Program-made: the position numbers and the translations under genes
Origin: Ruminococcus_C sp963590855
GTDB lineage: Bacteria > Bacillota > Clostridia > Oscillospirales > Ruminococcaceae
Length of the DNA stretch: 64,000 nucleotides
Direction of reading: 5' to 3'
NCBI GenBank assembly: GCA_963590855.1
Contig: CAVAQT010000006.1
Span: 25,037 to 89,036 of the forward strand
Part shown: positions 9,538-18,660 of the stretch, in pieces
Position numbering within the stretch: the stretch's first letter is position 1
How the letters are laid out: every line of letters starts with the position of its first letter
The notes under the pieces: model-generated
Seen by the model: the letters and a program-made list of their open reading frames with translations, nothing else
What the model was told of the DNA's origin: nothing
The model's database searches: none

Positions 9538-10326
9538 ATGATAGATGTATCCAAGAAAAAGCGCATTGTCCTCAAGCTGGGGACTTCGACGCTGACACAT
9601 AAAACCGGAAAACTGAACATCCGCCGCATGACCAACCTGGTGCGCATTCTGTCCGATCTGCACAACGAGGGCAGAGAGCTGCTGCTGGTCTCCTCCGGCG
9701 CTGTGGGCATGGGCGTGGGCAAGCTGAACCTGTCGGAACGCCCCAAGGACACGCCTTCCAAACAGGCGGCTGCGGCGGTGGGACAGTGCGAGCTGATGCA
9801 CATTTATGACGATATGTTCGCCAAATATAACGTGACCGTGGCGCAGATTTTGCTGACCCGTGCCACCCTCACCAACGAGCGCCTGCCCCACGTCCAGAAC
9901 ACCATCGGGCGGCTGCTGGAAATGGGTGTCATTCCCATTGTCAACGAAAATGACACCGTCGCCATCGACGAGCTGGAACTGGAGATCGGCGAAAACGATT
10001 CCCTGTCCGCTACGGTTGCGGCGGCAGTGGGCGCAGACCTGCTGGTGATCCTGTCGGACATCAACGGGCTGTACTCTGCCGACCCCCGCACCAATGCCGA
10101 CGCGCAGGTCATCCGGGAAGTGCACAAGATCGATGCGCACATTGAGCAGATGGCAGGCGGCGCCGGTTCGGCATTGGGCAGCGGCGGCATGGCGACCAAG
10201 ATCAACGCCGCAAAAATTGCCACCGAAGCCGGCGTGGACATGGTCATCATGAACGGCAGAGATCCGGAACAGCTGTACGCGCTGTTTGACGGCGAACCGG
10301 TGGGAACGCATTTTATGGCGGAGTAA
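9538..10326 (+). CDS. proB: Glutamate 5-kinase, no PUA domain
   Basis: 262 residues, the short Firmicute form without the C-terminal PUA domain. It phosphorylates glutamate to gamma-glutamyl phosphate, the first step of proline synthesis. Visible motifs are KLGTSTLTHKTGKLN at the N-terminus, VSSGAVGMGVGKLNL, the glutamate-binding NENDTVAIDELE, and GSGGMATKINAA near residue 220. An aaggag RBS lies 11 bases upstream. The partner proA follows only 1.5 kb later, after two unrelated small genes and a palindromic element. Confidence 0.95.
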   Translation: MIDVSKKKRIVLKLGTSTLTHKTGKLNIRRMTNLVRILSDLHNEGRELLLVSSGAVGMGVGKLNLSERPKDTPSKQAAAAVGQCELMHIYDDMFAKYNVTVAQILLTRATLTNERLPHVQNTIGRLLEMGVIPIVNENDTVAIDELELEIGENDSLSATVAAAVGADLLVILSDINGLYSADPRTNADAQVIREVHKIDAHIEQMAGGAGSALGSGGMATKINAAKIATEAGVDMVIMNGRDPEQLYALFDGEPVGTHFMAE

Positions 10327-10339
10327 GGAGTTGCTTGTC

Positions 10340-10900
10340 ATGGGAACAACGGCAAAAGAAAAGCGTCGGTATACCGTCTCAGAATATTATGCGCTGATGC
10401 AGGACACAGAAGAGAAAATGGAACTGCTGGATGGGGAACTGGTGGACATGGCATCTCCCAGTATCCAGCATCAGCGGATCACTCGTTTTCTCACCATCGC
10501 ATTGGATCGCTACATTACGCGGAATCACGGAACATGTGAGGTGTTTTCTGCGCCTACAGACGTGATGCTAGATGAGTATACGCTGGTGATCCCGGATGTT
10601 TTTGTGGTGTGCCATCCCGAATGGCTGGATGCGCAAAAATATAACGGCGCGCCGGATTTTATTGCAGAAGTAGTCTCTTCCAACCGAAGTGATGATTACA
10701 TTAAAAAGCTGTATTGGTATCAGCGCTCCGGTGTCCGGGAATATTGGATCGTAGACCCCAAAGCCAAAAAGGTACTGGTATATTATTTTGAAGAAAGTCT
10801 TTCTCCGACGGTGTACTCCTTTGGCGTGCCGATTCCGGTGGGCATTTATCAGCATACGGAGAACCCCTTGACCATTACGATTCCGGAGGAACTACCATGA
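10340..10900 (+). CDS. Uma2 family (DUF820) PD-(D/E)XK nuclease-fold protein
   Basis: 186 residues from the ATG at 10340, preceded by aaggag. Motifs typical of the family are MELLDGELVDMA, IPDVFVVC, FIAEVVSSN and YWIVDPKAKKVLVYYF, which supply the Asp and Glu/Lys of a PD-(D/E)XK site. The family is a predicted restriction-like endonuclease abundant in cyanobacteria and present in some Firmicutes; its biological role is not settled. It sits between proB and proA, overlapping a GNAT gene by four bases, and looks like an insertion into the proline operon. Confidence 0.8.
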   Translation: MGTTAKEKRRYTVSEYYALMQDTEEKMELLDGELVDMASPSIQHQRITRFLTIALDRYITRNHGTCEVFSAPTDVMLDEYTLVIPDVFVVCHPEWLDAQKYNGAPDFIAEVVSSNRSDDYIKKLYWYQRSGVREYWIVDPKAKKVLVYYFEESLSPTVYSFGVPIPVGIYQHTENPLTITIPEELP

Positions 10901-11352
10901 CAGAACTGACCTATCGCCGAATGGCAGAAGCAGACATCCCCACATTTGTGGCAATGCGAATCACACAGTTGAAAGAAGAAGGGGCAAAGTCTGATCTGGA
11001 CTTAGAGCCGGCACTGACAGCATACTACCAGAAACACCTGGAAGACGGCACGTTCGTGTCCTGGTTGGCGGTGGACGGAGAACGCATTATCGGGACAAGC
11101 GGCATGTCCTTTGTGGAAAAACCGCCGTACTACAGCAATCCCACCGGAAAAATCGGATTGCTGTCCAGTATGTACACAAACCCTGCCTATCGCAGACAAG
11201 GCATTGCCCGGAAACTGCTGGACTGTGTAGTGGAAGAGGCAAGAGCCTGTGGCTGCGGCGCTGTGTGGATCACTGCGTCCGAAATGGGCGTGCTGTTATA
11301 TACGGCATATGGCTTTGAGAAAAACGGACGCTTTTTGCAGTATGTGTTGTAA
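10897..11352 (+). CDS. GNAT-family N-acetyltransferase
   Basis: 151 residues. The acetyl-CoA pyrophosphate loop is seen in YRRQGIARKLLD (near residue 105), preceded by the beta-4 strand GLLSSMYTNP. The start overlaps the end of the Uma2 gene (ATGA). The substrate is not predictable. Its position with Uma2 between proB and proA suggests joint acquisition. Confidence 0.85.
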   Translation: MTELTYRRMAEADIPTFVAMRITQLKEEGAKSDLDLEPALTAYYQKHLEDGTFVSWLAVDGERIIGTSGMSFVEKPPYYSNPTGKIGLLSSMYTNPAYRRQGIARKLLDCVVEEARACGCGAVWITASEMGVLLYTAYGFEKNGRFLQYVL

Positions 11353-11520
11353 TACGCAGCGAAGTTTTTTACAAGCGAAAAAAGTTTTTTTATCCATAAA
11401 AGTTTTTTGATCCAGCAATTTTTCAAAAATGCTGGCGAGGGCTGTTCCTAAAAATTTACAAATTTTGGCTTTCACATATTCGGAGAGTACAATATCGTAA
11501 AACTCTAAAAGTCTTTACAG

Positions 11521-11662
11521 ATTAGGCTCCCTTGAAAAGGGAGCTGGCAGCCGTAGGCTGACTGAGGGATTTTTCTGTGAAATCTGTAATTTAAGAAAAT
11601 GGTTTTGCTGAAATCCCTCCACCAGCTACGCTGGTTCCCCTCCCTTTTCAAGGGAGGCTAAT
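11521..11662 (+). repeat. MITE-like inverted repeat element
   Basis: About 140 bases with arms of about 45 bases: ATTAGGCTCCCTTGAAAAGG at the left and CCTCCCTTTTCAAGGGAGGC at the right, plus an inner CAGCCGTAGGCTG versus CAGCTACGCTGG pairing. It carries no gene. It lies between the GNAT gene and proA. The core CCCTTTTCAAGGG recurs near 25750 and 43960. Confidence 0.75.
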
Positions 11663-11878
11663 TCCCTCGAAAATCTGTCGATTTTCTCACCCTTTTCTCC
11701 GTGCGCCAAAAGCATGGCGCAGAGATTTCGCTGTCTGCGGACAGCGACCAGGGCTTCTCGCCCTGGACCTCGGCAGCATTTTTTTAGAAAAATTGCTGCA
11801 TCAAAAAAATCTTCTCATGGATTCACGGATAACCTGATATCACTTTACATTTTTTATCATTTGGAAAGGAGCAACCCC
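11663..11878 (+). promoter_or_regulatory. proA upstream region with three consecutive hairpins
   Basis: Three perfect or near-perfect hairpins follow each other: TGCGCC..GGCGCA (11702-11721), CGCTGTC..GACAGCG (11729-11746) and CCAGGG..CCCTGG (11748-11766). No convincing sigma-A promoter was found here. An AAGGAG RBS precedes proA. The region may be a processed leader or another mobile palindrome. Confidence 0.4.
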
Positions 11879-13141
11879 ATGAACTATGCAGAAACCCTTG
11901 GCGTCAAGGCAAAGGCTGTGGAATCCGCCATTGCCACCGCCGCACCCCAGGTGAAAAACAATGCCCTCGCCGCCATTGCCGATGCCCTGCTTTCCCGGCA
12001 GGCGGAAATTCTCGCCGCCAACGCCAAAGACCTGGAAGCTGCCGTGCAGAACCACATGACCGCATCGCTCCAGGATCGCCTGCGGCTGACACCTGCCCGT
12101 ATCTCCGGCATGGCAGATGCGGCGCGCCAGCTGATCGCTGCGGAAGACCCCATCGGTTCGGTAGACAGCGGCTCTGTCCGCCCCAACGGTCTGCAAATTC
12201 TCAAGACCCGTGTGCCTCTGGGCGTCATCGGCATTATCTTTGAGTCCCGCCCCAATGTCACCGTAGATGCGGCGACCCTCTGCCTGAAAGCCGGAAATGT
12301 GGTCATTCTCCGGGGCGGCAAGGAAGCTATCCACTCCAACACCGCACTGGCGGAGATCATGCGCGACGCGGTAGAGACTGTGGGACTGCCCAAAGACATC
12401 ATCCAGCTGGTAGAGGATACCTCCCGGGAGACTGCGGCAGATATGATGCATCTCACCGGCTATCTGGATGTGCTGATTCCCCGGGGCGGTGCTGGTCTGA
12501 TTCAGGCAGTGCTGCGCCAGTCCACCGTGCCGGTCATTGAAACAGGTGCCGGCAACTGCCACGTCTATGTGGACAGCTGTCTCCACGGCGAGCCGGATTA
12601 TGAAATGGCAGTGCGCATCATCGATAACGCCAAGACCCAGCGTCCCTCCGTCTGCAACGCCATCGAGGGACTGATCGTCCATCAGGACGTTGCCGCAGAA
12701 ATTCTGCCCCGGGTGCAGGAGGCATTTCGCGCACATGATGTGACCATTTACGGCGACGAAAAGACACGGGCAATTTTGGGCGATGCGGTGCAGCCGGTGA
12801 CGGAAGAACTCTACGACACCGAGTTCAACGACTATAAAATTACCGTCAAGGTGGCGGACAGCCTGGAAGATGCCATGGCACATATCGCCAGGTACAGCAC
12901 CAGGCACTCCGAGTGCATCATCACCCGCGACCTGGACGCTGCCCAGAAATTCCAGCGCACCGTGGATGCGGCAGTGGTCTATGTGAACGCTTCCACCCGG
13001 TTCACCGACGGCGGCGAGTTCGGCTACGGCGCAGAGATCGGTATCTCCACCCAGAAGCTGCACGCAAGAGGCCCTATGGGACTGCACGAGCTGACCACCG
13101 TGAAATATCTGGTTACCGGCAGCGGACAGATCCGGGAATAA
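11879..13141 (+). CDS. proA: Gamma-glutamyl phosphate reductase
   Basis: 420 residues from the ATG at 11879, chosen because AAGGAG lies 7 bases upstream; the frame is open further upstream but without an RBS. It reduces gamma-glutamyl phosphate to glutamate semialdehyde, the second proline step, using NADPH. Visible features are ESRPNVTVDAATLCLKAGN, VILRGGKEAIHSN, and the catalytic Cys in QRPSVCNAIEGL near residue 260; the C-terminus has FGYGAEIGISTQKLHARGP. Its operon partner proB lies upstream of two inserted genes. Confidence 0.95.
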   Translation: MNYAETLGVKAKAVESAIATAAPQVKNNALAAIADALLSRQAEILAANAKDLEAAVQNHMTASLQDRLRLTPARISGMADAARQLIAAEDPIGSVDSGSVRPNGLQILKTRVPLGVIGIIFESRPNVTVDAATLCLKAGNVVILRGGKEAIHSNTALAEIMRDAVETVGLPKDIIQLVEDTSRETAADMMHLTGYLDVLIPRGGAGLIQAVLRQSTVPVIETGAGNCHVYVDSCLHGEPDYEMAVRIIDNAKTQRPSVCNAIEGLIVHQDVAAEILPRVQEAFRAHDVTIYGDEKTRAILGDAVQPVTEELYDTEFNDYKITVKVADSLEDAMAHIARYSTRHSECIITRDLDAAQKFQRTVDAAVVYVNASTRFTDGGEFGYGAEIGISTQKLHARGPMGLHELTTVKYLVTGSGQIRE

Positions 13142-13144
13142 GCC

Positions 13145-13894
13145 GTGCTGCCCATTCTCTGCGGCATTGTCTGTGCCGTGCTGGTGATTCTGGACGTTGC
13201 AGGAAAACTGCACCCGGAACGCACGCGCTCCCAGGTATTGCTGCATCTGTTTTCCCTGTCGGGCGTACTGCTTTCGCTGGCGGCGGTGATCTTGTTCCGG
13301 GTGCTGCTCTCAGACCAGACAGAAACAGTCCCGGCGCTGCAAACCCTGCGGTATGGTTATACACTGCCGGAGCCGCTGTCGTTCCTGCCGAAACTGGCGG
13401 CAGTGTTTTGCGCTATGACCTGGTTTTATACCATGGTGCGCACCTGTAGCTGTGTGCCCGTGTTCCAGACTGGCAGCACCCCGAAACAGGCGGCAAAACA
13501 GCAGTTGACTATGCTCTGGCTCTCCCTGCCGTTTTTCCTGCTGATGCTGGTTTCCGGCGTGGTTTTACTGGTGTATCTGCTCAGTGTCTGGTGGATGTTT
13601 GCGGTGTTGGTACTGCTGTTCGGCATTATCTTCCTGCCGGCAATTATTTTCGGCGCTGTGATGCTGGGTTATGTGACACTTTTGATGTGTCTGCCCTTGC
13701 TATTGTATTTGATCGCCCTGTTGATTCCCTACGTCATGGGCATTGTCTACGGCAACCGGTATCTCATCGCCTGTGCGCCCTGTCTGGGCTGGAAAAAGCC
13801 CTGGCGCATTTTCCTGCAAGTGGTGATGTTCCTGCCCTGTCTGCGGTGGGTGGTGACGGCAATCACCATGGAAAAAATGCGGAACGTGTCATAA
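13145..13894 (+). CDS. Hypothetical multi-pass membrane protein
   Basis: 249 residues starting at a GTG three bases after proA. About six hydrophobic segments are visible, with a long very hydrophobic stretch at residues ~125-200. No known motif. No clear RBS, so expression may depend on translational coupling with proA. Function unknown. Confidence 0.6.
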   Translation: MLPILCGIVCAVLVILDVAGKLHPERTRSQVLLHLFSLSGVLLSLAAVILFRVLLSDQTETVPALQTLRYGYTLPEPLSFLPKLAAVFCAMTWFYTMVRTCSCVPVFQTGSTPKQAAKQQLTMLWLSLPFFLLMLVSGVVLLVYLLSVWWMFAVLVLLFGIIFLPAIIFGAVMLGYVTLLMCLPLLLYLIALLIPYVMGIVYGNRYLIACAPCLGWKKPWRIFLQVVMFLPCLRWVVTAITMEKMRNVS

Positions 13895-13901
13895 ATACAA
13901 A

Positions 13902-13950
13902 CGCCCCGGCAAACGGATCGGTTACCGTTTGCCGGGGCGTGTTCTGTTTT
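13902..13950. terminator. Strong bidirectional terminator
   Basis: CGCCCCGGCAAACGG and CCGTTTGCCGGGGCG form a perfect 15-bp stem around an 8-base loop, followed by a T-rich tract. It separates the convergent proA-side genes and the minus-strand lipoprotein gene. Confidence 0.9.
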
Positions 13951-13958
13951 TATCGGGT

Positions 13959-14687
13959 TTATCCGACAGCATCTGCATCGTTCAGCTGTGCCAGATGCTC
14001 CTGATAGGCATCCAGTGAAAGACTTTCCTTTGCGTCCTTCACCTGGGGACTCGCCTTATAGCGATAGTCCTCGATGCTCTGCTCGTCCAGTCGGAAATAG
14101 CCGTCTCCGGCGGTGAGGTCATAGTAGCCGTATGCCGACTGTGCCTCATTTACCAGCTGATTGCGATAGATTTCCGTCTCTTCCAGGGCGTTGCCCTCAG
14201 ACAGGGTATACTGCGCAATGTACTGGGTATCCATGTGACAGCTGTTGATGAAAAAGCCGTTTTCGTTTTCCGACCCATAGATCTGGGTATGCGCACCGTT
14301 GCCGGAGCCTTCCACCTGCACCGGCTTTCTGTCGTCTCCGGCAGTCCAGACATACAGGGCATAATCCGCCTCGCTGTAGCCTGTCCGGACGATCAGCTCC
14401 TCTGTGCCGTCCTTGTCCATGTCATACAGCACATAGGTGAAGGGCTGCAATGTGTCATCCGCCTTCGCATCGTCCTGATACTGCTCCAGATAATACTGTA
14501 TCACGTTGGCATACGGGTCAACGCCGTCGGCGGAAAAGTCCAGCTTCGGCGCGTCTGTAAAAACAGGCGTGGTCTCCGGCTTGGTGTCCTGCGTCAGCTC
14601 CGCTGCGCTGTGGATCCGGGTGCAGCCGCCGGACAAAATGCCGGACAGCAGTACCGCTGTGCAAAGAATTGCTTTGGCTTGCTTCAC
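13959..14687 (-). CDS. Secreted lipoprotein, unknown function
   Basis: 242 residues from a GTG start, selected because GGAGG sits 8 bases upstream. The N-terminus VKQAKAILCTAVLLSGILSG followed by Cys is a lipoprotein signal with lipobox SGGC. The mature part contains YVLYDMDKDGTEELIVRTG, an FG-GAP/VCBS-like acidic segment often seen in Clostridial lipoproteins. It is the last gene of the minus-strand cluster. Confidence 0.75.
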   Translation of the reverse strand: MKQAKAILCTAVLLSGILSGGCTRIHSAAELTQDTKPETTPVFTDAPKLDFSADGVDPYANVIQYYLEQYQDDAKADDTLQPFTYVLYDMDKDGTEELIVRTGYSEADYALYVWTAGDDRKPVQVEGSGNGAHTQIYGSENENGFFINSCHMDTQYIAQYTLSEGNALEETEIYRNQLVNEAQSAYGYYDLTAGDGYFRLDEQSIEDYRYKASPQVKDAKESLSLDAYQEHLAQLNDADAVG

Positions 14688-14700
14688 GAGAAACCCCTCC

Positions 14701-15921
14701 TCATTCCACCGGTTTCCGCACCACGCTCCGCGCCGGAAATGCCCGGTCACAGGCGATGGAGCACTGCATCATGGCGTGGTTTGCCGTTTCGATGGCTTCG
14801 CCGTCCTCGTTTTGCAGTTCCTGCGCCGTTACCGTCACCGGTGGCTGTCCCGGCGCAATGACTTCCAGGGTGTCTAAGGCGAAAAAGCGGTTGCGCTGGG
14901 TGAGATAGAGCCGTCCGGCTTCCTGGCGGTTCACCACCGCGACGACATCACAGTTGCGCACATAGCTGCTGTCGGCATAGCGCTGACAGGCGTTTTCTCT
15001 GCCGTAGAAAAATCCGGTGCAGTATTCCCGGTGGCTGACCTGCACCACTTCGTTCAGCGCCCATTCCGGCGCCGGCACGCCTGCCATGGCGGCATCCAGC
15101 GCCGCACGATAGGCATTTGTCACAATGGCAACATAATAGGCGGACTTGTTCCGTCCCTCGATCTTGAGACTGTCCACGCCGGCATCCAGCAGTTCCTGCA
15201 CATGCTCGATCATGCACAAGTCCTTGGCGTTGAAAATATAAGTGCCCTCGTCCGTCTCCTCAATGGGGAAGTACTGCCCCGGCCGCTTGGATTCCACCAG
15301 CTGATAGTTCCAGCGGCAGGGCTGTGCGCATGCGCCCCGGTTGGCGTCCCGTCCGGTGAGATAGGCGGACAGCAGACACCGCCCCGAAAAGGACATGCAC
15401 ATTGCCCCGTGGACAAATACCTCCAGCTCCATTTCCGCCGGGATCTTTGCCCGGATCTCCGCGATCTCTTCCAGAGACAGCTCCCGCGCCAGGACAGCGC
15501 GCTTCACGCCCATGTCATACAGCGCCCGGCATGTGCCGTAGTTGACGATGCCCGTCTGGGTGGACATGTGGATCTCCATATCCGGCGCAAGCTTCCGCGC
15601 CTCTGCCAGAAGTCCCAGGTCAGCCAGAATGAGCGCGTCTGCGCCGGCTTCCTGCGCCTCCTGCAAAAACTGCGGAAACGTGGGAACTTCCTCGTTCCGG
15701 GGCAGGGTGTTGCAGGTGAGATATACCTTTTTGCCGTACTGGTGCGCCAGCGCGACTGCCTCGTGCAGCTGCTCCGCACTGTGAAAGTTGCTTGCGGCGG
15801 CGCGCATGCTAAAGCTTTCGCGCCCCAGATAAACTGCGTCTGCGCCGTAGTCCAGCGCTGCCTGGAGCCGTTCCAGATCTCCTGCCGGGGCGAGCAGCTC
15901 CGGTTTATTCCTCTGTGCCAT
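14701..15921 (-). CDS. Peptidase U32 family protein (RNA hydroxylase-like)
   Basis: 406 residues from the ATG at 15921, with GAGGAGG upstream; longer frames extend out of phase through mltG. N-terminus KPELLAPAGDLERLQAALDY and the signature EVFVHGAMCMSFSGRC with CAQPC just after are diagnostic of the U32 family. Members with this Cys set (RlhA, TrhO/TrhP-like) act in tRNA or rRNA hydroxylation, and others are annotated as collagenases. The first is more likely for a cytoplasmic protein without signal peptide. The start lies inside the 3' end of mltG, indicating translational coupling. Confidence 0.85.
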   Translation of the reverse strand: MAQRNKPELLAPAGDLERLQAALDYGADAVYLGRESFSMRAAASNFHSAEQLHEAVALAHQYGKKVYLTCNTLPRNEEVPTFPQFLQEAQEAGADALILADLGLLAEARKLAPDMEIHMSTQTGIVNYGTCRALYDMGVKRAVLARELSLEEIAEIRAKIPAEMELEVFVHGAMCMSFSGRCLLSAYLTGRDANRGACAQPCRWNYQLVESKRPGQYFPIEETDEGTYIFNAKDLCMIEHVQELLDAGVDSLKIEGRNKSAYYVAIVTNAYRAALDAAMAGVPAPEWALNEVVQVSHREYCTGFFYGRENACQRYADSSYVRNCDVVAVVNRQEAGRLYLTQRNRFFALDTLEVIAPGQPPVTVTAQELQNEDGEAIETANHAMMQCSIACDRAFPARSVVRKPVE

Positions 15922-17431
15922 CGCTGTCCTCCTCGTTGTTTTCCGCGGCTGCGGCAGATTCCTCTGCGGCTGCCTGCTGTTCCTGTACCTTCTGCTGATT
16001 TGCCTCGTGCTCCTGGATGGTCTCGGCGAAATAGGTCTCCTTGGTGTCGATGTTGGAGTAGAAGAAGTAATAGTTGGTGTTGTCCGGATAGAGCGCCGCC
16101 TGGATGGCTTCGCTGCCCGGATTGCAGATAGGCCCTGCCGGGAGTCCGGTACACTGATAGGTGTCATAGGAGGTGTACAGATCCTCGTTGTAGGATTCGC
16201 TGTGGGGCTTGATGACCTCTTCCACATACTTGGTAGTGGGGTCGGACTGGAGCAGGGGATACTCCGTGGCGTTGTTGAGACGGTTCCAGAATACCGACGA
16301 AATGGTCGCCATCTGTTCCGTGTTGCCTGCCTCCGCCTGGATCATGGAAGCCAGGGTGATGGTCTGATCCAGCGTCATGTTCAGCGCATCCATGCGGTCA
16401 TACATGTCCTTGGTGATCTTGGTGTTGAAGTTCTCCAGGATCTTCTGGCATACCAGGCTCACATCCATTTCCTGATAGAACGTATAGGTGTCCGGGAAGA
16501 GATAGCCCTCCATCTGATAGAACTTTTCGTCCTGGAAGCTGGGGAGATAGTCCTCATAGGCATAGCCGAACTTCGCGTCGTGGTTGAAATAGTCCAGAAA
16601 CTCGTCCGCATCGCAGACGTTGTTCTCTTCCAGCAGATCGGCGGCATCCACCAGACGGATGCCCTCCGGGAAGGTGACCGATACCGACAGCGCGCTGTCC
16701 AGTGGCTTGCTGACCAGTTCGCTCAGAATGGTCTCATACGCCATATCCGGTCGTAGCTCGTGATCGCCGGGCTTGATGTCTTTGTCCTTGTCGCTCATGC
16801 CGGCAATAAAGACAAAGAAGTCCGGCTTGGAAATAATGTCCGCCTGCTGTAATGTCTCGGCGATCTCCTTCATGCTCGCGCCCTGCGGAATGGTGACGAT
16901 CTTGGTGGAGCTGTCGCTGTTGATGCCCAGCAGGTCTCTGCCGTAGACGATAAGCGCACTGGACAGCAGGATCGACACGCCGATGATAACGACGATCATG
17001 ACCAGCGCACTGATGATCCGGTGCTGCTTTCGTTTTTTCCGGGGACGCTTTCCGGCAGTGCCAGCGTTGTTGTTATGTACCGGCTCCGGATGAAACGGCT
17101 GGCTGTCGCCCTCCAGATCGGCGTACAGCTTGCTGTCTGTCACATAGCGTGAGGCCGTCCCGGTGTTGGTGTTTCCGGTGCTCCATTGGGTGCTGTCGAA
17201 CATGGCGGTACGCTCCTGCGCTTCGGCGGCTTCCCACGGTGCAGCGGCGGGCTGCGGCGCAGTCGGCTCAGCCTGGGGCGCAATTTCCGGTGCAGCAGGC
17301 TGCGGTGTCGGTTCCGGCTGCTTGGGTGTGGGGGCGGATTGCCGGGGCGCAGCCGGCGCACTTTTCGGTGCGGCGGTTTCCCGCAGAATGTCGTTCAGCA
17401 GTTTGTCACGGTTAAAGTCTTTGTTATCCAT
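15905..17431 (-). CDS. mltG: Endolytic murein transglycosylase
   Basis: 508 residues. A proline- and alanine-rich cytoplasmic N-terminus of ~150 residues precedes one membrane helix (ALVMIVVIIGVSILLSSALI, near residue 155). The external part has a LysM-like region (IVTIPQGASMKEIAETLQQ) and the YceG/MltG catalytic domain with the Glu in SMIQAEAGNTEQM and the LQSDPTTKYV and GLPAGPICNPGSEAI motifs. It cleaves nascent glycan strands to set their length. A long charged acidic/Gln tail follows the domain. The N-terminal extension is longer than in most homologues. Confidence 0.93.
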   Translation of the reverse strand: MDNKDFNRDKLLNDILRETAAPKSAPAAPRQSAPTPKQPEPTPQPAAPEIAPQAEPTAPQPAAAPWEAAEAQERTAMFDSTQWSTGNTNTGTASRYVTDSKLYADLEGDSQPFHPEPVHNNNAGTAGKRPRKKRKQHRIISALVMIVVIIGVSILLSSALIVYGRDLLGINSDSSTKIVTIPQGASMKEIAETLQQADIISKPDFFVFIAGMSDKDKDIKPGDHELRPDMAYETILSELVSKPLDSALSVSVTFPEGIRLVDAADLLEENNVCDADEFLDYFNHDAKFGYAYEDYLPSFQDEKFYQMEGYLFPDTYTFYQEMDVSLVCQKILENFNTKITKDMYDRMDALNMTLDQTITLASMIQAEAGNTEQMATISSVFWNRLNNATEYPLLQSDPTTKYVEEVIKPHSESYNEDLYTSYDTYQCTGLPAGPICNPGSEAIQAALYPDNTNYYFFYSNIDTKETYFAETIQEHEANQQKVQEQQAAAEESAAAAENNEEDSDGTEE

Positions 17432-18020
17432 TCCATACCTCCAGCGAAGATTCCGTAGCGATACCGTCCAGACGCTGATCTGTCGGTTCTGTGGGGACGC
17501 AGTCCGTCAAAAAGGGGGACAGCGCATAGCCGATTTTCCGCAAAAACGGATATGCGTGTAAAAAGCGGTCATAATAGCCTGCCCCATAGCCCAGCCGGCC
17601 ACCGTTTTTGTCAAAGGCCAGCCCCGGCACCAGGCAAAGGGGCGCTTGTCCGGCATCCGGCAGGATCACCGGCAGAGAAGCGCGCGGCTCTGCCACCCCG
17701 AAGCTGCCGGAGATCAGCTGTGCTTCCAGTGCTGCGTCCGGCTGTAACTGGTGAAACGCCATGTGCCGCTCCGGGAGACACCGGGGCACAGCCACTGTCT
17801 TTCCGTCACAGAGCGCCCGGCGCAGGATGTCCCGTGTTTCCGGCTCCTGGGGCAGGGCGACAAAGCAAAACAGCTGGCGGCAGTCCGCATACAGCGCGCT
17901 TTCCAGAAAGCGGCGGCAGAGTTCCTGTTCCCGTGCAGCTTTTTCCGTGGGCGGCATTTCTCTGCGGCGGCGGCGCATCTCCTGCCGCAGCGCCGTTTTT
18001 GCCGCAGTCAGATCAGTCAC
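17424..18020 (-). CDS. 5-formyltetrahydrofolate cyclo-ligase
   Basis: 198 residues from a GTG at 18020 that overlaps the 3' end of the DJ-1 gene by 8 bases. It converts 5-formyl-THF to 5,10-methenyl-THF with ATP. The conserved LVPGLAFDKNGGRLGYGAGY segment is near residue 140 and the basic N-terminus KTALRQEMRRRRREM near residue 8, both typical. Upstream in-frame ATG codons would overlap most of the preceding gene and are rejected. Confidence 0.9.
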   Translation of the reverse strand: MTDLTAAKTALRQEMRRRRREMPPTEKAAREQELCRRFLESALYADCRQLFCFVALPQEPETRDILRRALCDGKTVAVPRCLPERHMAFHQLQPDAALEAQLISGSFGVAEPRASLPVILPDAGQAPLCLVPGLAFDKNGGRLGYGAGYYDRFLHAYPFLRKIGYALSPFLTDCVPTEPTDQRLDGIATESSLEVWNG

Positions 18021-18555
18021 AGAGGATCGACGCACGGATCTGCGCCTGTGTCTCCCTGCCCAGCATTGCGCCCACCAGTTCCAGACCAAAGTCCACGGCT
18101 ACGCCTGCGCCCCGGGCAGTGATGATCTTGCCGTCCCGAATGACACCGTCGCTGCCGATCTCTGCGCCCAGCAGATCCTTTTCAAATCCGGTGTAACAGG
18201 TCGCCGTCTTGCCCTGGAGCAGACCCTTGTGTCCCAGGATCGACGGCGCAGCGCAGATCGCACCGATCCAGCGGTCATTTTCCGCGCAGTAGTCGATGGC
18301 AGCCTGTACCACCTGGGATGCCTCCTCATTCAGCGTCCCCGGCATGCCGCCCGGCAGCACGATCATTTCCATATCTGCGCCGATCTGTAACTCCTCTGCG
18401 GTGATGTCTGCCGTCACCGGGATATGATGCGAACCGGTGACGATCTTTCCGGTGACGCCTACAGTAGTCACATCCAGCTTGGCGCGGCGGAGCATATCCA
18501 CCGGCGCGAGAGCTTCTACTTCTTCAAAACCATTGGCAAGAAATACATAGATCAT
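18013..18555 (-). CDS. DJ-1/PfpI family protein
   Basis: 180 residues from the ATG at 18555, with aaagga 8 bases upstream. The nucleophile elbow IGAICAAPSILG carries the conserved Cys near residue 100, and the N-terminal Glu is in NGFEEVEAL. This family (DJ-1, YajL, ThiJ) is linked to deglycase, chaperone or stress functions; the precise role is debated. It overlaps the cyclo-ligase gene, so the two are co-translated. Confidence 0.88.
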   Translation of the reverse strand: MIYVFLANGFEEVEALAPVDMLRRAKLDVTTVGVTGKIVTGSHHIPVTADITAEELQIGADMEMIVLPGGMPGTLNEEASQVVQAAIDYCAENDRWIGAICAAPSILGHKGLLQGKTATCYTGFEKDLLGAEIGSDGVIRDGKIITARGAGVAVDFGLELVGAMLGRETQAQIRASILCD

Positions 18556-18660
18556 GATAATTATCCTTTCTGTACGGAGCAGCACCGCGTCCGTTTCGCC
18601 TGACGGCTTGCCGCAGCGCTGCCTTTCTCAGATACGTTTTCTCTGTTGGAACTGCCGGAC

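Noticed and set aside
11521..11662. Insertion sequence
   Set aside because: Long inverted arms are present but there is no transposase frame; a MITE-like element is the better description.
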